Shown here one piece after another: positions 9,933-21,928 of a DNA stretch of 64,000 bases. The notes beneath the pieces are model-generated. The model had not been told where the DNA came from. It ran no database searches and was given only the letters and a program-made list of their open reading frames with translations. Positions within the stretch are counted from its first letter, which is position 1; the number at the start of each line of letters is the position of its first letter. The position numbers and the translations under genes were made by a program. Source of the stretch: Symsagittifera roscoffensis (lineage: Eukaryota > Xenacoelomorpha > Acoela > Convolutidae); assembly GCF_963678635.1 (NCBI RefSeq), contig NC_087071.1:16679613-16743612 (forward strand), written 5' to 3'.

Positions 9933-10244
9933 TTGCATCAACCATCAACATTAGAATTAAAAACTTTCTACGTTGTCCTGCGTTACGACGGATACGAACA
10001 AAAAATCTGCAAGAAGAAAACACGACTTTCTGCACGTCGAAGGAGAAACTTCAAGCTAAAAAAACTTGCGGACCAAGAAGTGTTTCCAATTCCAGAAAAT
10101 TTTTTGTATTTATTTGAACCCGTGACAAGCGCAAAATTTCCCAAAGAAATTGAAGCAATCGAATCAAAAACCGACCAACCTACGACGAATCTTCAAAACT
10201 CAAAGACTCAAATCTGTAATAACAGTTGGTTGAACAAACTCTAG
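9933..10244 (+). pseudogene. Downstream basic ORF, possibly the end of the previous one
   Basis: A 103-residue open stretch without an ATG at its edge. The middle is basic (KKKTRLSARRRRNFKLKKL). It follows the previous frame by a few bases and may be its C-terminal extension after another lesion. It ends inside the first 5' tandem repeat of the retroelement. Confidence 0.25.
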
Positions 10245-10520
10245 TGACCACTCTTGTAAGTGAGTTGAGGATTTTGTAATACAAATTTAAAAAGGTTTTT
10301 CTTGCAGTAATAAAATTTGTGGCTTAAACTCTAGTGACCACTCTTGTCAGCGAGTTACAGATTTTGAGTTACAGGATATCTAAAGAGTTTGTGGTAAAAA
10401 ATCTAGTGACCGCTCTTGTCAGCGAGTTACGGATTTTGGACTACAGACATTTAGAAAGGATCTTTAAAGAGTTTGCGGTGAAACTCTAGTGACCGCTCTT
10501 GTCAGCGAGTTACGGATTTT
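10241..10520 (+). repeat. Four direct repeats in retroelement 5' region
   Basis: The motif CTAGTGACC(A/G)CTCTTGT, followed by a degenerate AGCGAGTTACGGATTTTG, starts at 10241, 10331, 10403 and 10486 (spacing 90, 72 and 83). Direct 5' repeats ahead of ORF1 are typical of internal promoter monomers in non-LTR elements; promoter function here is inferred. Confidence 0.7.
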
Positions 10521-10557
10521 GGACTACAGACTTTTTTTCCTAAGAAAGTGTTTAGCC

Positions 10558-11436
10558 ATGTCTCATAAAACAAGGCTAAAATCTGCATCAGATGCAGCAA
10601 AAGAGGGCCAAAAGTTTTGTAAAACCGGTAAGTTTGAAATTTTTGCCGATGAGGTTGATTTTCACTGCTTCAGTTGTGGAGTCAATTTTCATTTGACAAA
10701 AGGCTGTACGGCACTAAATGATGCAGTGCTCCTAGGCGTAAAAGAGCTGGGAAATAATGCACTTCTTCTGTGCAATGACTGTGTGGCGCAAAAACAGCGA
10801 GATTGGATCATAGAATCAGCTGCAAAAATTCAACAACCCAAAGATGATAAACAACTGAAATCTCTTCAAATAGAGGTAACAGAAATCAAAAAAGCAAAAT
10901 CCGAGTTAAAAGAATCCTTCGTAAAGCAACCAATTCCAAAGCAAACTCATATAGGAGCAGGTCATCCAACACCAAGGAAAACCGTGGAAGCCGAAACGCC
11001 CGAAGGCATACGAGTAAGAGGTGTGCGTGAAAGCACTTCAAAACTTGCCCGTGAGCGAAATGAGCATGATATGAAAGAGATATCCGATTTGATGACGTTT
11101 TTATCAATCGAATGTGAGATCACTGAAATAAAACGTATCGGACCCTATCAAGAGGGAAGAGCAAGGACAATAGTTTTCACAGTTGCAAATAAATTCCACA
11201 GACGACTGATTCTCCTGTCCATCAGCAAGCTTAAAGAGTACGACAAATTAATATTTGTAAGTAAAGAACTCAACGCTGAAGAAGCAAAACAAGAACGTCT
11301 GATACTTAAGAAACGCCGAGAAAAGGTTGAAGCTGGAATATTACGGAAGGAACTCAAAATTCGCGACCTAAAATTGTATAAGAAAGACGGGAATGACTGG
11401 ATAGAAGTCAAAAACGACGAGGAATTGTCGTCATGA
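10558..11436 (+). CDS. Retrotransposon ORF1 protein (PHD-like finger plus RNA-binding-type C-terminus)
   Basis: A 292-residue intact ORF from the ATG at 10558; the open frame extends upstream into the promoter repeats but that part is not protein-like. The N-terminal third has CFSCGVNFH and CNDC, a PHD-like zinc finger. A lysine-rich, coiled-coil-like linker (about residues 85-160) follows. The C-terminal region has IEITEIKRIG-type and TIVFTVANKFHRRLIL stretches, then LKKRREKVEAGILRKELKIR, as in ORF1 proteins of CR1-like elements that bind the element RNA. It is intact although ORF2 of the same copy is dead. Confidence 0.65.
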   Translation: MSHKTRLKSASDAAKEGQKFCKTGKFEIFADEVDFHCFSCGVNFHLTKGCTALNDAVLLGVKELGNNALLLCNDCVAQKQRDWIIESAAKIQQPKDDKQLKSLQIEVTEIKKAKSELKESFVKQPIPKQTHIGAGHPTPRKTVEAETPEGIRVRGVRESTSKLARERNEHDMKEISDLMTFLSIECEITEIKRIGPYQEGRARTIVFTVANKFHRRLILLSISKLKEYDKLIFVSKELNAEEAKQERLILKKRREKVEAGILRKELKIRDLKLYKKDGNDWIEVKNDEELSS

Positions 11437-11509
11437 CTCGCCGCAAACCTTCTTGAAAACAGTACCCACCTACTTTTGTACTATGTAAGGAGTCTTGTAG
11501 TCTTTGTTA

Positions 11510-14322
11510 AAGGCATGGACTTTTCAAATGTCATAACAAATTGCGATCACTTCAAAATTATCTGCTTGACGGAAACCTGGTTAGTACCAGAAATACCCGA
11601 TAATGCTCTTTTTCTCAATAACTTCGTCATACATTGAAATGATCGTAATACGGTTAATGGCCAAACAAAGCATTGTGGTGTGCTTATTGCAGTACACAAT
11701 AGTATTCAACACCGGCGATTAATTATTGACTCAAAAATCACTGATACAGTACTTGATCAGCTTGAATTTAATGACTACAGATGTCTCATATGCTGTATCT
11801 ATATTGCCCCTAAAAACAGTCCATACAGGCATTCGCCCATTCTTATACTGGAGCTTCTTGAATGCTTAGACAAACTGAGTAGTAATCACGTCACCAACCT
11901 TACAATGCTTGTAGGGGACATCAATTTTGATAACACAAACTGGCATCATTGGAGTCCTCAAATTTGGACGAAGCTTTGGTACTAGAGGAGTTGTTTGAAC
12001 ACAATTACCAGCAATTGATGTCTAAAAAGCAACTTGATGTCATTCTAGTCAACATTTTAGAACCAATACTAAACGTAAGTGTAGATAATTACGTTAAGAA
12101 ACTATTTTAATCCGATCATCAGCCATTTCAGCTCAAACTAAGTTTAAATGATTGGTTCAAAGTGACAAAAAACTTGCCTGAAAAACAAGATTTTAGCATT
12201 ATTTTGTTCGAAAAAGCGAATTGGAATGAAATCGGATTATACATTGTGCAAAATCCTTTCTTGCCTTATTGCTTCAGCAATGTCAACGTTGAAGTTGACT
12301 TATGGTATGATTGGCTGCATAAGATATTGGAAGAACATATACCCAAAAAGACAAAACACAGAATGAGTTTACCTCCTTGGGTCAGCAATGAAACATCAAA
12401 AGCAATAAAAAGGAGGAATACAATGAGAAAATGGATGAATAAAAAACCGTCCCCGAATAACTACCTAAAGCTGGCAACACTTGAATCAAGAGTAAGTGAA
12501 TTTTTTAACGAAGATCAAAAAGAATTTGAACACTTAGTTTTCGAAAATGGAACTTTTTCACAAATACAAAAGTATTTTAAGAGCATTGAAAAATCATCTC
12601 AACTTCCCTCAGAAATGTACTTAAATGATCAGATTGCTGTCACTGATAAAGAAAAAGCCCAACTCTTTAATGAGTTCTTTCAATCAGTCTTTACTAATTC
12701 GGATTATCAAAGAACCTCCGATAACTCCAAACCTTCAAAAGTTGATAAACTCCACTTTACAAGAGAGGAAGTGCAAACTACACTTGAGAACATGTGTATT
12801 GGGAAAGCAATAGGTCCTGACGGTTTAAGAAATCTACCTCTTAAAAAATTTAGCCAAATACTCGGCTCCTTCACTGAAACTCGTCTTCAACATAATTGTT
12901 AATAAACATGTCTACCCTTCCTTATGGAAATTGAGTATCCTTATACCAATATTTAAAGACGGAGACAAAGAAGATATTTCAAATTATCGTCTCATTGCGC
13001 TCTTGGCGTGCCTCTCAAAAGTTCTTGAAACATTAATTTTCGAAAAACTATACGTAGCCATTGGACTTAATATCTGCAAAGAACAACATGGATTCACCAA
13101 ATGTAAATCCACAATGACTCAAATGATCTTATATCTCAGTGAAGTATTTGGCCACTTCGAATCTCCAACACTGACTGCGCTATACCTCGACTTCGAAAAC
13201 GCGTTCGAAAAGGTCAGTCATGAAAAATTAATAGAAAAATTGCAAAATAATGGCATCACTGGAGGAGCTTTGGAGCTGCTTGAAAGCTACCTGAAAGGTC
13301 GAAAACACCGAGCAAAAGTTGGAAACTCGATCTCTTCAGAACTCGAAGTCAAAAGTGGAGTTCCAGAAAGCTCAGCACTGGGTCCTTTGTTCTTCATAAT
13401 CTTTATAAATGATCTCCCAGAGTGTATTATGTCAAACTGTTTCGGATACGCGGATGATTTTAAAGTTATTGTTACCAACACGATCACTCTACAAATTGAC
13501 GCGACCAGAATATGGAAATGGTGTAGCCAGAACTTGGTGACATAAAACATCAGCAAATGTAAAACGCTAAAGTTAAAAGGAAACGGAAGTATTTCAATGA
13601 TTGGAAAGACACTGGAACAAATACAGAAGGAAAAAGATCTTGGAATAATTGTATCGAACGACTTGACATGGACTGCAAACGTCGAAAGAAGATGTGAGAA
13701 AGCAATCAAAGTATTTTTCACTATCAAACGAAACATCGCTAATGGTACAAGTTGGATTGGAAAAAAGAATCTATACCGGAGCTACATTGTCCCAATCATT
13801 TAATACGGTGCAATTCTTTGGAAACCAAATAAATCAGAATTGAGAATGATTGAAAAACTTCAGGAAAAAGCTTCGAAGTGGATCCTTGGTACCAAAAGAT
13901 TAGACTATACAGATAGATTAAAACGACTTTCGATTCTACCACTATCCTTGTATCACGAAGTGCACGTTCTTTTGACATTTGTCGACATAGTGAAACGCAG
14001 GTATAATATTGAGTGGGAAACTTTTGTTCAAATTCAATACAAATCAGAACAAAAAACGAGAGCACAGGAATTGAAGTTCTATAAAACACAAAATCTGTTG
14101 AAGAAGAAACAAGAAAGTGAGTTTTGGACAAGAGTTACATTCTTAGCAAACACAGTTGCACAAAAGATAGGGATTAATCTTGACGAATTGGAAAATCCAA
14201 AAAATATAATTGCGGAAGTTTACACAAACTTTTTTGTCTATAAATATAATCTCGAAGAGATATGCTCCTGGAGACTGACATGTAATTGTCAGAACTGCAG
14301 AAATCAACACAAACTCAAATGA
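11510..14322 (+). pseudogene. Retrotransposon ORF2 (endonuclease, reverse transcriptase), dead
   Basis: Endonuclease fragments include CLTETWL (about 11565) and VGDINFDNTNW (about 11915). Reverse-transcriptase motifs follow in pieces: YRLIALLACLSKVLE, LYLDFENAFEKV, SGVPESSALGPLFF and FGYADDF. Stops and frameshifts separate open pieces at 11680-11985, 12162-12902, 12931-13545, 13597-13803 and 13840-14322. Two RT core positions are also changed relative to copy 3 (AFEKV for AFDKV, VPESSALG for VPQGSVLG), consistent with loss of function. The C-terminus is Cys rich (CNCQNC). Confidence 0.75.
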
Positions 14323-14412
14323 ACTTTGGAAAACTGGAACTCGGGAATATCTCCCCTGAAATAATTCTGTTTAATGATTATTATTATTATTATTATGATT
14401 ATTATGATTATT

Positions 14413-14759
14413 ATAGGTAGAAAGAATTCGTTTTTGAGACCTATTTTGTCTGTGAAATTAACGCTCTTTGAAGATTTGACGTCAGCCAGTCTACATTAGG
14501 GACTTTTTCTAGTTTCAGTGATTATTACAATGTTTTTTTTTGGTCAGCGATGTCGCTCATTGTTGCCATAAATTTGTTAAACTGTAACTGGCACATTTAT
14601 TCTATCGCGATTGGTGCAAAGATACGCTAAGCATGTCTGATGCCGACTGCTCAGCTTTTCAATGACCGCATCTTCGCGATTTAGCCACTGTATAAGAATT
14701 GACATAAAAGTATTGTCTTATAAATATCTTAGCTCTAAATTTTTAAATTTAGATCTGAA
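14413..14759 (+). promoter_or_regulatory. Putative promoter segment of the BRAT1-like gene, copy a
   Basis: Preceded by an ATT microsatellite (14377-14412). The segment immediately upstream of the exon copy contains a perfect cAMP-response palindrome TGACGTCA at 14477-14484, an inverted CCAAT core (ATTGG) at 14610-14614 and a TATA-like CTTATAAATATC shortly before the ATG. It recurs five times in the window (14413, 17812, 18685, 21929, 23911), three times ahead of the exon. Promoter function is inferred from position and conservation. Confidence 0.4.
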
Positions 14760-15314
14760 ATGACAATAGATGGAAGCGACGATAGCTCAGATGTATTGAT
14801 TGCTCTCAATGCCGTATCTTTTTTACTAGACTGTGACAGTTTTGTGCGAGATGACACCATAATTGAAAAGTTTGTTGTTGCATTTCAAGACCTCACAGCG
14901 TACAGTTTGCTCAGTATAGCAGGAAAATTTCAATAAAAATTGCAAATGACCGAATTTTCATTCGCAGTTTTGCCCGGATCAATTCAAAGAATGTACCTCA
15001 AATTGTTGTTGTCGATACTTAAATGTAATGAAAACTGGCCTCTGCGAATTTTCAAGAAACTGATAAGTAGTCCGCTCCAAGACAGCTGCAAAGAAGTTTT
15101 TCTTGATTTATTCATTTTTGTATTAGATTCAGAGAATTCAGAGTTGATTCAATTTATTGAAGCCAAGGAAGTACTTTTCTGGTTCAAGAGCCGAAATATA
15201 TACCTTCGTCAAAAGCTTGCCCATTTCTTAAGCTGCTTAAGGTCAAAACATTTGTTTTTTTTCCAAGACATACTAAATTTTACAGGTGCATTCTTTATAG
15301 GTCGACTAAAATGA
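14760..15314 (+). pseudogene. BRAT1-like exon 1, copy 1 (nonsense)
   Basis: Nearly identical to the exons at 19033 and 28331, but codon 59 is TAA (14934-14936) where the others have CAA. It is also not joined to the downstream exons in this orientation without crossing 16 kb of repeats. It represents a duplicated, inactivated first exon. Confidence 0.75.
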
Positions 15315-16470
15315 AAGCAAGCATCATCTCCATCAGTTTAGTTTCAAATCCTCCGCAGAGAACTCTAAAATTTGAGCAAAATATTTAACCACGATTTTCT
15401 GAATCTTCATGCTTGAAAAATGTTTCACTTTTTTAACCCTGCGATTAGCAAGGGTATTGCAATCGGGTACTAGATTTTTCCCCGTCAACAACTTTGTTCT
15501 CTGGACTCATCTTTACCTTTTTTCATAATGTATTCAAATTTAGCTTTCCCGGCCATTTTTGCCTGGAGGTAACGAATATACCAGGCGTGCCATTTATTTG
15601 TCTGCTTATCTGTTGACGGCTCAAATGTCCTATCTTGGACGAATTTTTTGTATAATTCGTTTTTCACAAAATTTTTCACATTTTACAAAAATTGTTAATT
15701 TTCTTGAAACTTCTGATGATTTTCAAAAAAAAAGATTTCACTTGAAAGGCCACCCATTCCCCTGAGTCCCTAAATACTCCTCTAGAGTCTTTTTTTTCAC
15801 TTGACCTCTCTGTCTACGGCCTTCGAAATGTGTGGGAGACTATTTGAATCATATTTTGATTTTTTCTACCTTTTCTCAAAAACTACTGCTCTCAAATATG
15901 AGTTTTTGTTTTCAATGAATAGAACTGTTTTGAAAAGCTTCCCTGCATTGGTGGCTACATCCAAGTTTTTTTTTATTTTGATTTTTGACTTTTTGATTTT
16001 TGACCGTTTTGTGAATATTTTTGAATTTTCTCGAAAACTAACCTGTCAAATCTGATATTGTGGGTTCAATAGAAATAATGGGTAGTGGGAAGCATTTCTG
16101 TTGTAGTGGACACTCGCAAAAAAATTTACCCAAGAAGGGAAATACTCTGTCGTCTTCGAAAAAGTCAATTTTTCGATTTGACCGTTTTTTGAGTTTTTGA
16201 ATTTTCACTCCCACGTCTGAGATTTTGGGTTCAATCGAAAGTGCAGGTTGGTTTAATGACTTCTGTATAAGTGGCTCTGCATAATTTTTCACCCAAGCTA
16301 TGATTCTCGGAAATGTCAGTTTTTTGATTTGCTGACCGTTTTTTGGACTTTTCTCGCTAACTATCATGCCAAATCTTATATCATAGATTCAATCGAATGA
16401 ACAGGTTGTTGAAAGTCGTATTCGCTTTGCCCAGTTTGTTCAAAAAAAAATTATGGCCTTCAAGCAATTC
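15315..16470 (+). other. Copy of BRAT1-like intron 1 start
   Basis: Matches sequence after the exon at 28331 (28886-29770) with small indels. It ends abruptly near AAGCAATTCAA, where the retroelement fragment of copy 2 begins. No gene of its own. Confidence 0.75.
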
Positions 16471-16472
16471 AA

Positions 16473-17242
16473 GCAAATGTAAAACGCTAAAGTTAAAAGG
16501 AAACGGAAGTATTTCAATGATTGGAAAGACACTGGAACAAATACAGAAAGAAAAAGATCTTGGAATAATTGTATCGAACGAATTAACATGGACTGCAAAC
16601 GTCGAAAGAAGATGTGAGAAAGCAACCAAAGTATTTTTCACTATAAAACGAAACATCGCTAATGGTACAAGTTGGATTGGAAAAAAGAATCTATACCGGA
16701 GCTACATTGTCCCAATCATTTAATACGGTGCAATTCTTTGGAAACCAAATAAATCAGAATTGAGAATGATAGAAAAACTTCAGGAAAAAGCTTCGAAGTG
16801 GATCCTTGGTACCAATAGATTAGACTATATAGATAGATTAAAACGACTTTCGATTCTACCACTATCCTTGTATCACGAAGTGCACGTTTTTTTGACATTT
16901 GTCAACATAGTGAAAGGCAGGTATAATATTGAGTGGGAAACTTTTGTTCAAGTTCAATACAAATCAGAACAAAACACGAGAGCACAGGAAATGAAGTTCT
17001 ATAAAACACGAAATCTGTTGAAGAAGAAACAAGAAAGTGAGTTTTGGACAAGAGTTACATTCTTAGCAAACACAGTTGCACAAAAGATAGGGATTAATCT
17101 TGACGAATTGGAAAATCCAAAAAATATAATCGCGAAAGTTTACAAAAACTATTTTGTCAATAAATATAATCTCGAAGATATATGCTCCTGGAGACCGACA
17201 TGTAATTGTCAGAACTGCAGAAATCAACCCAAACTCAAATGA
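16473..17242 (+). pseudogene. Family A retrotransposon, copy 2 (3' end only)
   Basis: Only the last part of ORF2 (post-YADD thumb region and C-terminus) is present, beginning at the GCAAATGTAAAACGC junction with intron-derived DNA. It carries the same in-frame TAA (16721-16723) as copies 1 and 3. The 5' junction in intron sequence shows that this fragment was carried by segmental duplication and is not a new insertion. Confidence 0.75.
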
Positions 17243-17302
17243 ACTTTGGAAAACTGGAACTCGGGAATATCTCCCCTGGGTGCTACCCTAAATTCTGTTT
17301 TT

Positions 17303-17760
17303 GAAGAAGAAGAAGAAGAAGAAGAAGAAAGAACACCTGAATTACTATACAGTAAAAAGCCGAGGCATCAGTATAGCAAAGTGTAAATAATAAAGTTGGT
17401 TAAAATTCGTTGGTTACATCAAACAAAAACACAACATTCAGAAATCAAGCAATAAACAAAACAAAACAAAAGAAGTTCGGTTGCAGTTCAGAAATTGGTT
17501 GATTAGAATATATGAGGTTACGGATACTAAAAAAAATCAGTTTTAAGAATTAAGAACGAGCTGGTATTTTAACTTTACTAACAATTTTATAGATAGTCCA
17601 AACATACAGCGTATATACAGAGTATATACAGATTCTCTTTCAAACAATGTCTGGAAAATTAAACTAAATTAAAACAAATAGAACTAGCAAAAACGGAAAT
17701 CACGCTACGTATTTGTGTTTGTACATCTTGGATTGTTTCTCAATTCACTCACGTAAAATT
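17303..17760 (+). repeat. GAA microsatellite plus S1 segment, copy 1
   Basis: A (GAA)n tract at 17303-17330 follows the retroelement 3' end, then a segment of about 430 bases (S1) that recurs at 18228, 21447 and 22339. It contains AATAAAG and no coding frame. Its constant place between retroelement tail and promoter segment marks the duplicated block. Confidence 0.75.
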
Positions 17761-17811
17761 ATTATGATTATTATTATGATTATTATTATTATTATGATTA
17801 TTATGATTATT

Positions 17812-18140
17812 ATAGGTAGAAAAGAATTCGTTTTTGAGACCTATTTTGTCTGTGAAATTAACGCTCTTTGAAGATTTGACGTCAGCCAGTCTACATTAGG
17901 GACTTTTTCTAGTTTCAGTGATTATTACAATGTTTTTTTTTTGGTCAGCGATGTCGCTCATTGTTACCATAAAATTGTTAAGCTGTAACTGGCACATTTA
18001 TTGTATCGCGATTGGTGCAAAAATACGCTTAGCATGTCTGATGCCGACTGCTCAGCTTTTCAATGACCGCATCTTTGCGATTTGGCCACTGTATAAGAAT
18101 TTACATAAAAGTTTTGTCTTATAATTATCTTAGCTCTAAT
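17812..18140 (+). promoter_or_regulatory. Putative promoter segment, copy b (no exon attached)
   Basis: Copy of the promoter-like segment, with TGACGTCA at 17877-17884. It stops just before the exon start and joins directly to the retroelement 3' tail (CTCGGGAATATCTCC), so it drives no exon of its own. Confidence 0.35.
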
Positions 18141-18198
18141 ATCTCGGGAATATCTCCCGGGAATATCTCCCCTGGGTGCTACCCTAAATTATATTTTT

Positions 18199-18657
18199 GA
18201 AGAAGAAGAAGAAGAAGAAGAAGAAAGAACACCTGAATTACTATACAGTAAAAAGCCGAGGCATCAGTATAGCAAAGTGTAAATAATAAAGTTGGTTAAA
18301 ATTCGTTGGTTACATCAAACAAAAACACAACATTCAGAAATCAAACAATAAACAAAACAAAACAAAAGAAGTTCGGTTACAGTTCAGAAATTGGTTGATT
18401 AGAATATATGAGGTTACGGATACTAAAAAAACATCAGTTTTAAGAATTAAGAACGAGCTGGTATTTTAACTCTACTAACAATTTTATAGATAGTCCAAAC
18501 ATACAGCGTATATACAGAGTATATACAGATTCTCTTTCAAACAATGTCTGGAATATTAAACTAAATTAAAACAAATAGAACTAGCAAAAACGGAAATCAC
18601 GCCACGTATTTGTATTTGTACATATTGGATTGTTTCTCAATTCACTCACGTAAAATT
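18199..18657 (+). repeat. GAA microsatellite plus S1 segment, copy 2
   Basis: Same arrangement as at 17303, with (GAA)n at 18199-18227. Very similar to the first copy, implying recent tandem duplication. Confidence 0.75.
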
Positions 18658-18684
18658 ATTATTATTATGATTATTATGATTATT

Positions 18685-19032
18685 ATAGGTAGAAAAGAAT
18701 TCGTTTTTGAGACCTATTTTGTCTGTGAAATTAACGCTCTTTGAAGATTTGACGTCAGCCAGTCTTTATTAGGGACTTTTTCTAGTTTCAGTGATTATTA
18801 CAATGTTTTTTTTTGGTCAGCGATGTCGCTCATTGTTGCCATAAATTTGTTAAACTGTAACTGGCACATTTATTGTATCGCGATTGGTGCAAAGATACGC
18901 TTAGCATGTCTGATGCCGACTGCTCAGCTTTTCAATGACCGCATCTTCGCGATTTAGCCACTGTATAAGAATTGACATAAAAGTATTGTCTTATAAATAT
19001 CTTAGCTCTAAATTTTTAAATTTAGATCTGAA
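18685..19032 (+). promoter_or_regulatory. Putative promoter segment, copy c (ahead of intact exon copy 2)
   Basis: Contains TGACGTCA at 18750-18757, the inverted CCAAT core and the TATA-like stretch, and runs uninterrupted into the intact exon at 19033. It is the only complete promoter-like copy joined to an exon copy that lacks stops. Confidence 0.4.
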
Positions 19033-19558
19033 ATGACAATAGATGGAAGCGACGATAGCTCAGATGTATTGATTGCTCTCAATGCCGTATCTTTTTTACT
19101 AGACTGTGACAGTTTTGTGCGAGATGACACCATAATTGAAAAGTTTGTTGTTGCATTTCAAGACCTCACAGCGTACAGTTTGCTCAGTATAGCAGGAAAA
19201 TTTCAACAAAAATTGCAAATGACCGAATTTTCCTTCGCAGTTTTGCCCGGATCAATTCAAAGAATGTACCTCAAATTGTTGTTGTCGATACTTAAATGTA
19301 ATGAAAACTGGCCTCTGCGAATTTTCAAGAAACTGATAAGTAGTCCGCTCCAAGACAGCTGCAAAGAAGTTTTTCTTAATTTATTCATTTTTGTATTAGA
19401 TTCAGAGAATTCAGAGTTGATTCAATTTATTGAAGCCAAGGAAGTACTTCTCTGGTTCAAGAGCCGAAATATATACCTTCGTCAAAAGCTTGCACATTTC
19501 TTAAGCCGCTTAAGGTCAAAACATCTGTTAATTTTCCAAGACATACTAAATTTTACAG
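19033..19558 (+). CDS. BRAT1-like exon 1, copy 2 (intact duplicate)
   Basis: ATG at 19033; open through to the inferred donor ACAG|GTGCAT at 19558, with only a few residue differences from the exon at 28331 (for example LSRLRSK versus LSCLRSK). The open frame continues to 19587 if unspliced. No downstream exons of the gene lie between here and 28 kb, so it is an orphan unless it splices over the third copy to exon 2 at 31418, which the phases would allow. Confidence 0.55.
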
Positions 19559-19587
19559 GTGCATTCTTTATAGGTCGACTAAAATGA

Positions 19588-19891
19588 AAGCAAGCATCAT
19601 CTCCATCAGTTTAGTTTCAAATCCTCCGCAGAGAACTCTAAAATTGAAGCAAAATATTTAACCACGATTTTCTGAATCTTCATGCTTGAAAAATGTTTCA
19701 CTTTTTTAACCCTGCGATTAGCAAGGGTATTGCAATCGGGTACTAGATTTTTCCCCGTCAACAACTTTGTTCTCTGGACTCATCTTTACCTTCTTTCATA
19801 ATGTATTCAAATTTAGCTTTCCCGGCCAACTTTGCCTGGAGGGAACGAATATACCTGGGATGCCATTTATTTGTCTGCTTAACTGTTGACG
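19588..19891 (+). other. Short copy of intron 1 start
   Basis: Matches 28886-29185 and then switches within TGTTGACGG to retroelement sequence. It marks a second duplication breakpoint, different from that at 16470. Confidence 0.75.
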
Positions 19892-21347
19892 GCCTTCACT
19901 GACACTCGTCTTCAACATAATTGCTTATAAACATGTCCACCCTTCGTTATGGAAATTGAGTATCCTTATACCAATATTTAAAGACGGAGACAAAGAAGAT
20001 ATTTCAAATTATCGTCTCATTGCGCTCTTGGCGTGCCTCTCAAAAAATCTTGAAACCTTGATTTTCGAAAACCTATAGGTAGCCATTGGACTTAATATCT
20101 GCAAAGAACAACATGGATTCACCAAATGTAAATCCACAATGACTCAAATGATCTTATATCTCAGTGAAGTATTTGGCAACTTCGAATCTCCAACACTGAC
20201 TGCTCTATACCTCGACTTCAAAAAGGCGTTCGACAAGGTCAGTCATGAAAAATTAATAGAAAAATTGCAAAATGATGGCATCACTGGAGGAGCGTTGGAG
20301 CTGCTTGAAAGCTACCTGAAAGGTCGAAAACACCGAGCAAAAGTTGGAAACTCGATCTCTTCAGAACTCGAAGTCAAAAGTGGAGTTCCACAAGGCTCAG
20401 TACTGGGTCCTCTGTTCTTCATAATCTTTATAATTGATCTCCCAGAGTGAATTATGTCAAACTGTTTCGGATACGCGGATGATTTTAAAGTTATTGTTAC
20501 CAACACGATCACTCTACAAATTGACGCGACCAGAATATGGAAATGGTGTAGCCAGAACTTGGTGACATAAAACATCAGCAAATGTAAAACGCTAAAGTTA
20601 AAGGGAAACGGAAGTATTTCAATGATTGGAAAGACACTTGAACAAATACAGAAAGAAAAAGATCTTGGAATAATTGTATCGAACGACTTAACATGGACTG
20701 CAAACGTCGAAAGAAGATGTGAGAAAGCAACCAAAGTATTTTTCACTATAAAACGAAACATCGCTAATGGTACAAGTTGGATTGGAAAAAAGAATCTATA
20801 CCGGAGCTACATTGTCCCAATCATTTAATACGGTGCAATTCTTTGGAAACCAAATAAATCAGAATTGAGAATGATAGAAAAACTTCAGGAAAAAGCTTCG
20901 AAGTGGATCCTTGGTACCAATAGATTAGACTATATAGATAGATTAAAACGACTTTCGATTCTACCACTATCGTTGTATCACGAAGTGCACGTTTTTTTGA
21001 CATTTGTCAACATAGTGAAAGGCAGGTATAATATTGAGTGGGAAACTTTTGTTCAAGTTCAATACAAATCAGAACAAAACACGAGAGCACAGGAATTGAA
21101 TTTCTATAAAACACGAAATCTGTTGAAGAAGAAACAAGAAAGTGAGTTTTGGACAAGAGTTACATTCTTAGCAAACACAGTTGCACAAAAGATAGGGATT
21201 AATCTTGACGAATTGGAAAATCCAAAAAATATAATCGCGAAAGTTTACAAAAACTATTTTGTCAATAAATATAATCTCGAAGATATATGCTCCTGGAGAC
21301 TGACATGTAATTGTCAGAACTGCAGAAATCAACACAAACTCAAATGA
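19892..21347 (+). pseudogene. Family A retrotransposon, copy 3 (RT to 3' end)
   Basis: Begins inside the reverse transcriptase and keeps LYLDFKKAFDKV and SGVPQGSVLGPLFF, which are closer to functional RT motifs than copy 1, then YADD. It is broken by TAA at about 20568 and 20826-20828, both at the same sites as in copy 1. The end is the same Cys-rich C-terminus and CTCGGGAATATCTCC tail. Confidence 0.75.
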
Positions 21348-21407
21348 ACTTTGGAAAACTGGAACTCGGGAATATCTCCCCTGGGTGCTACCCTAAATTC
21401 TGTTTTT

Positions 21408-21877
21408 GAAGAAGAAGAAGAAGAAGAAGAAGAAGAAGAAGAAGAAAGAACACCTGAATTACTATACAGTAAAAAGCCGAGGCATCGGTATAGCAAAGTG
21501 TAAATAATAAAGTTGGTTAAAATTCATTGGTTACATCAAACAAAAACACAACATCAGAAAACAAGCAATAAATAAAACAAAACAAAACAAGTTCGGTTAC
21601 AGTTCAGAAATTAGTTGATTAGAATATATGAAGTGGCGGATACTAAAAAAACATCAATTTTAAGAATTAAGAACGAGCTGGTATTTTAACTTTACAAACA
21701 ATTTTATAGATAGTCCAAATATACAGCGTATATACAGAGTATATACAGATTCTCTTTCAAACAATGTCTGGAAAATTAAACTAAATCAAAACAAATAGAA
21801 CTAGCAAAAACGGAAATCACGCCACGTATTTGTATTTGTACATATTGGATTGTTTCTCAATTCACTCACGTAAAATT
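21408..21877 (+). repeat. GAA microsatellite plus S1 segment, copy 3
   Basis: (GAA)n at 21408-21446, then S1 as elsewhere, followed by a long ATT tract to about 21910. Confidence 0.75.
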
Positions 21878-21928
21878 ATTATGATTATTATTATTATTAT
21901 TATTATTATTATCATTTTTATGATTATT

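Larger units (their letters stand above)
10241..14376 (+). mobile_element. CR1-like non-LTR retrotransposon, family A, copy 1
   Basis: The most complete copy: 5' tandem repeats (10241-10520), an intact ORF1 (10558-11436), a broken ORF2 with endonuclease and reverse transcriptase (about 11510-14322) and a short 3' tail before an ATT microsatellite. ORF1 with a PHD-like finger plus ORF2 with APE endonuclease and RT is the CR1-superfamily layout. No target duplication was identified. Two further 3' fragments lie at 16473 and 19892 and share nonsense codons with this copy. Confidence 0.75.
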
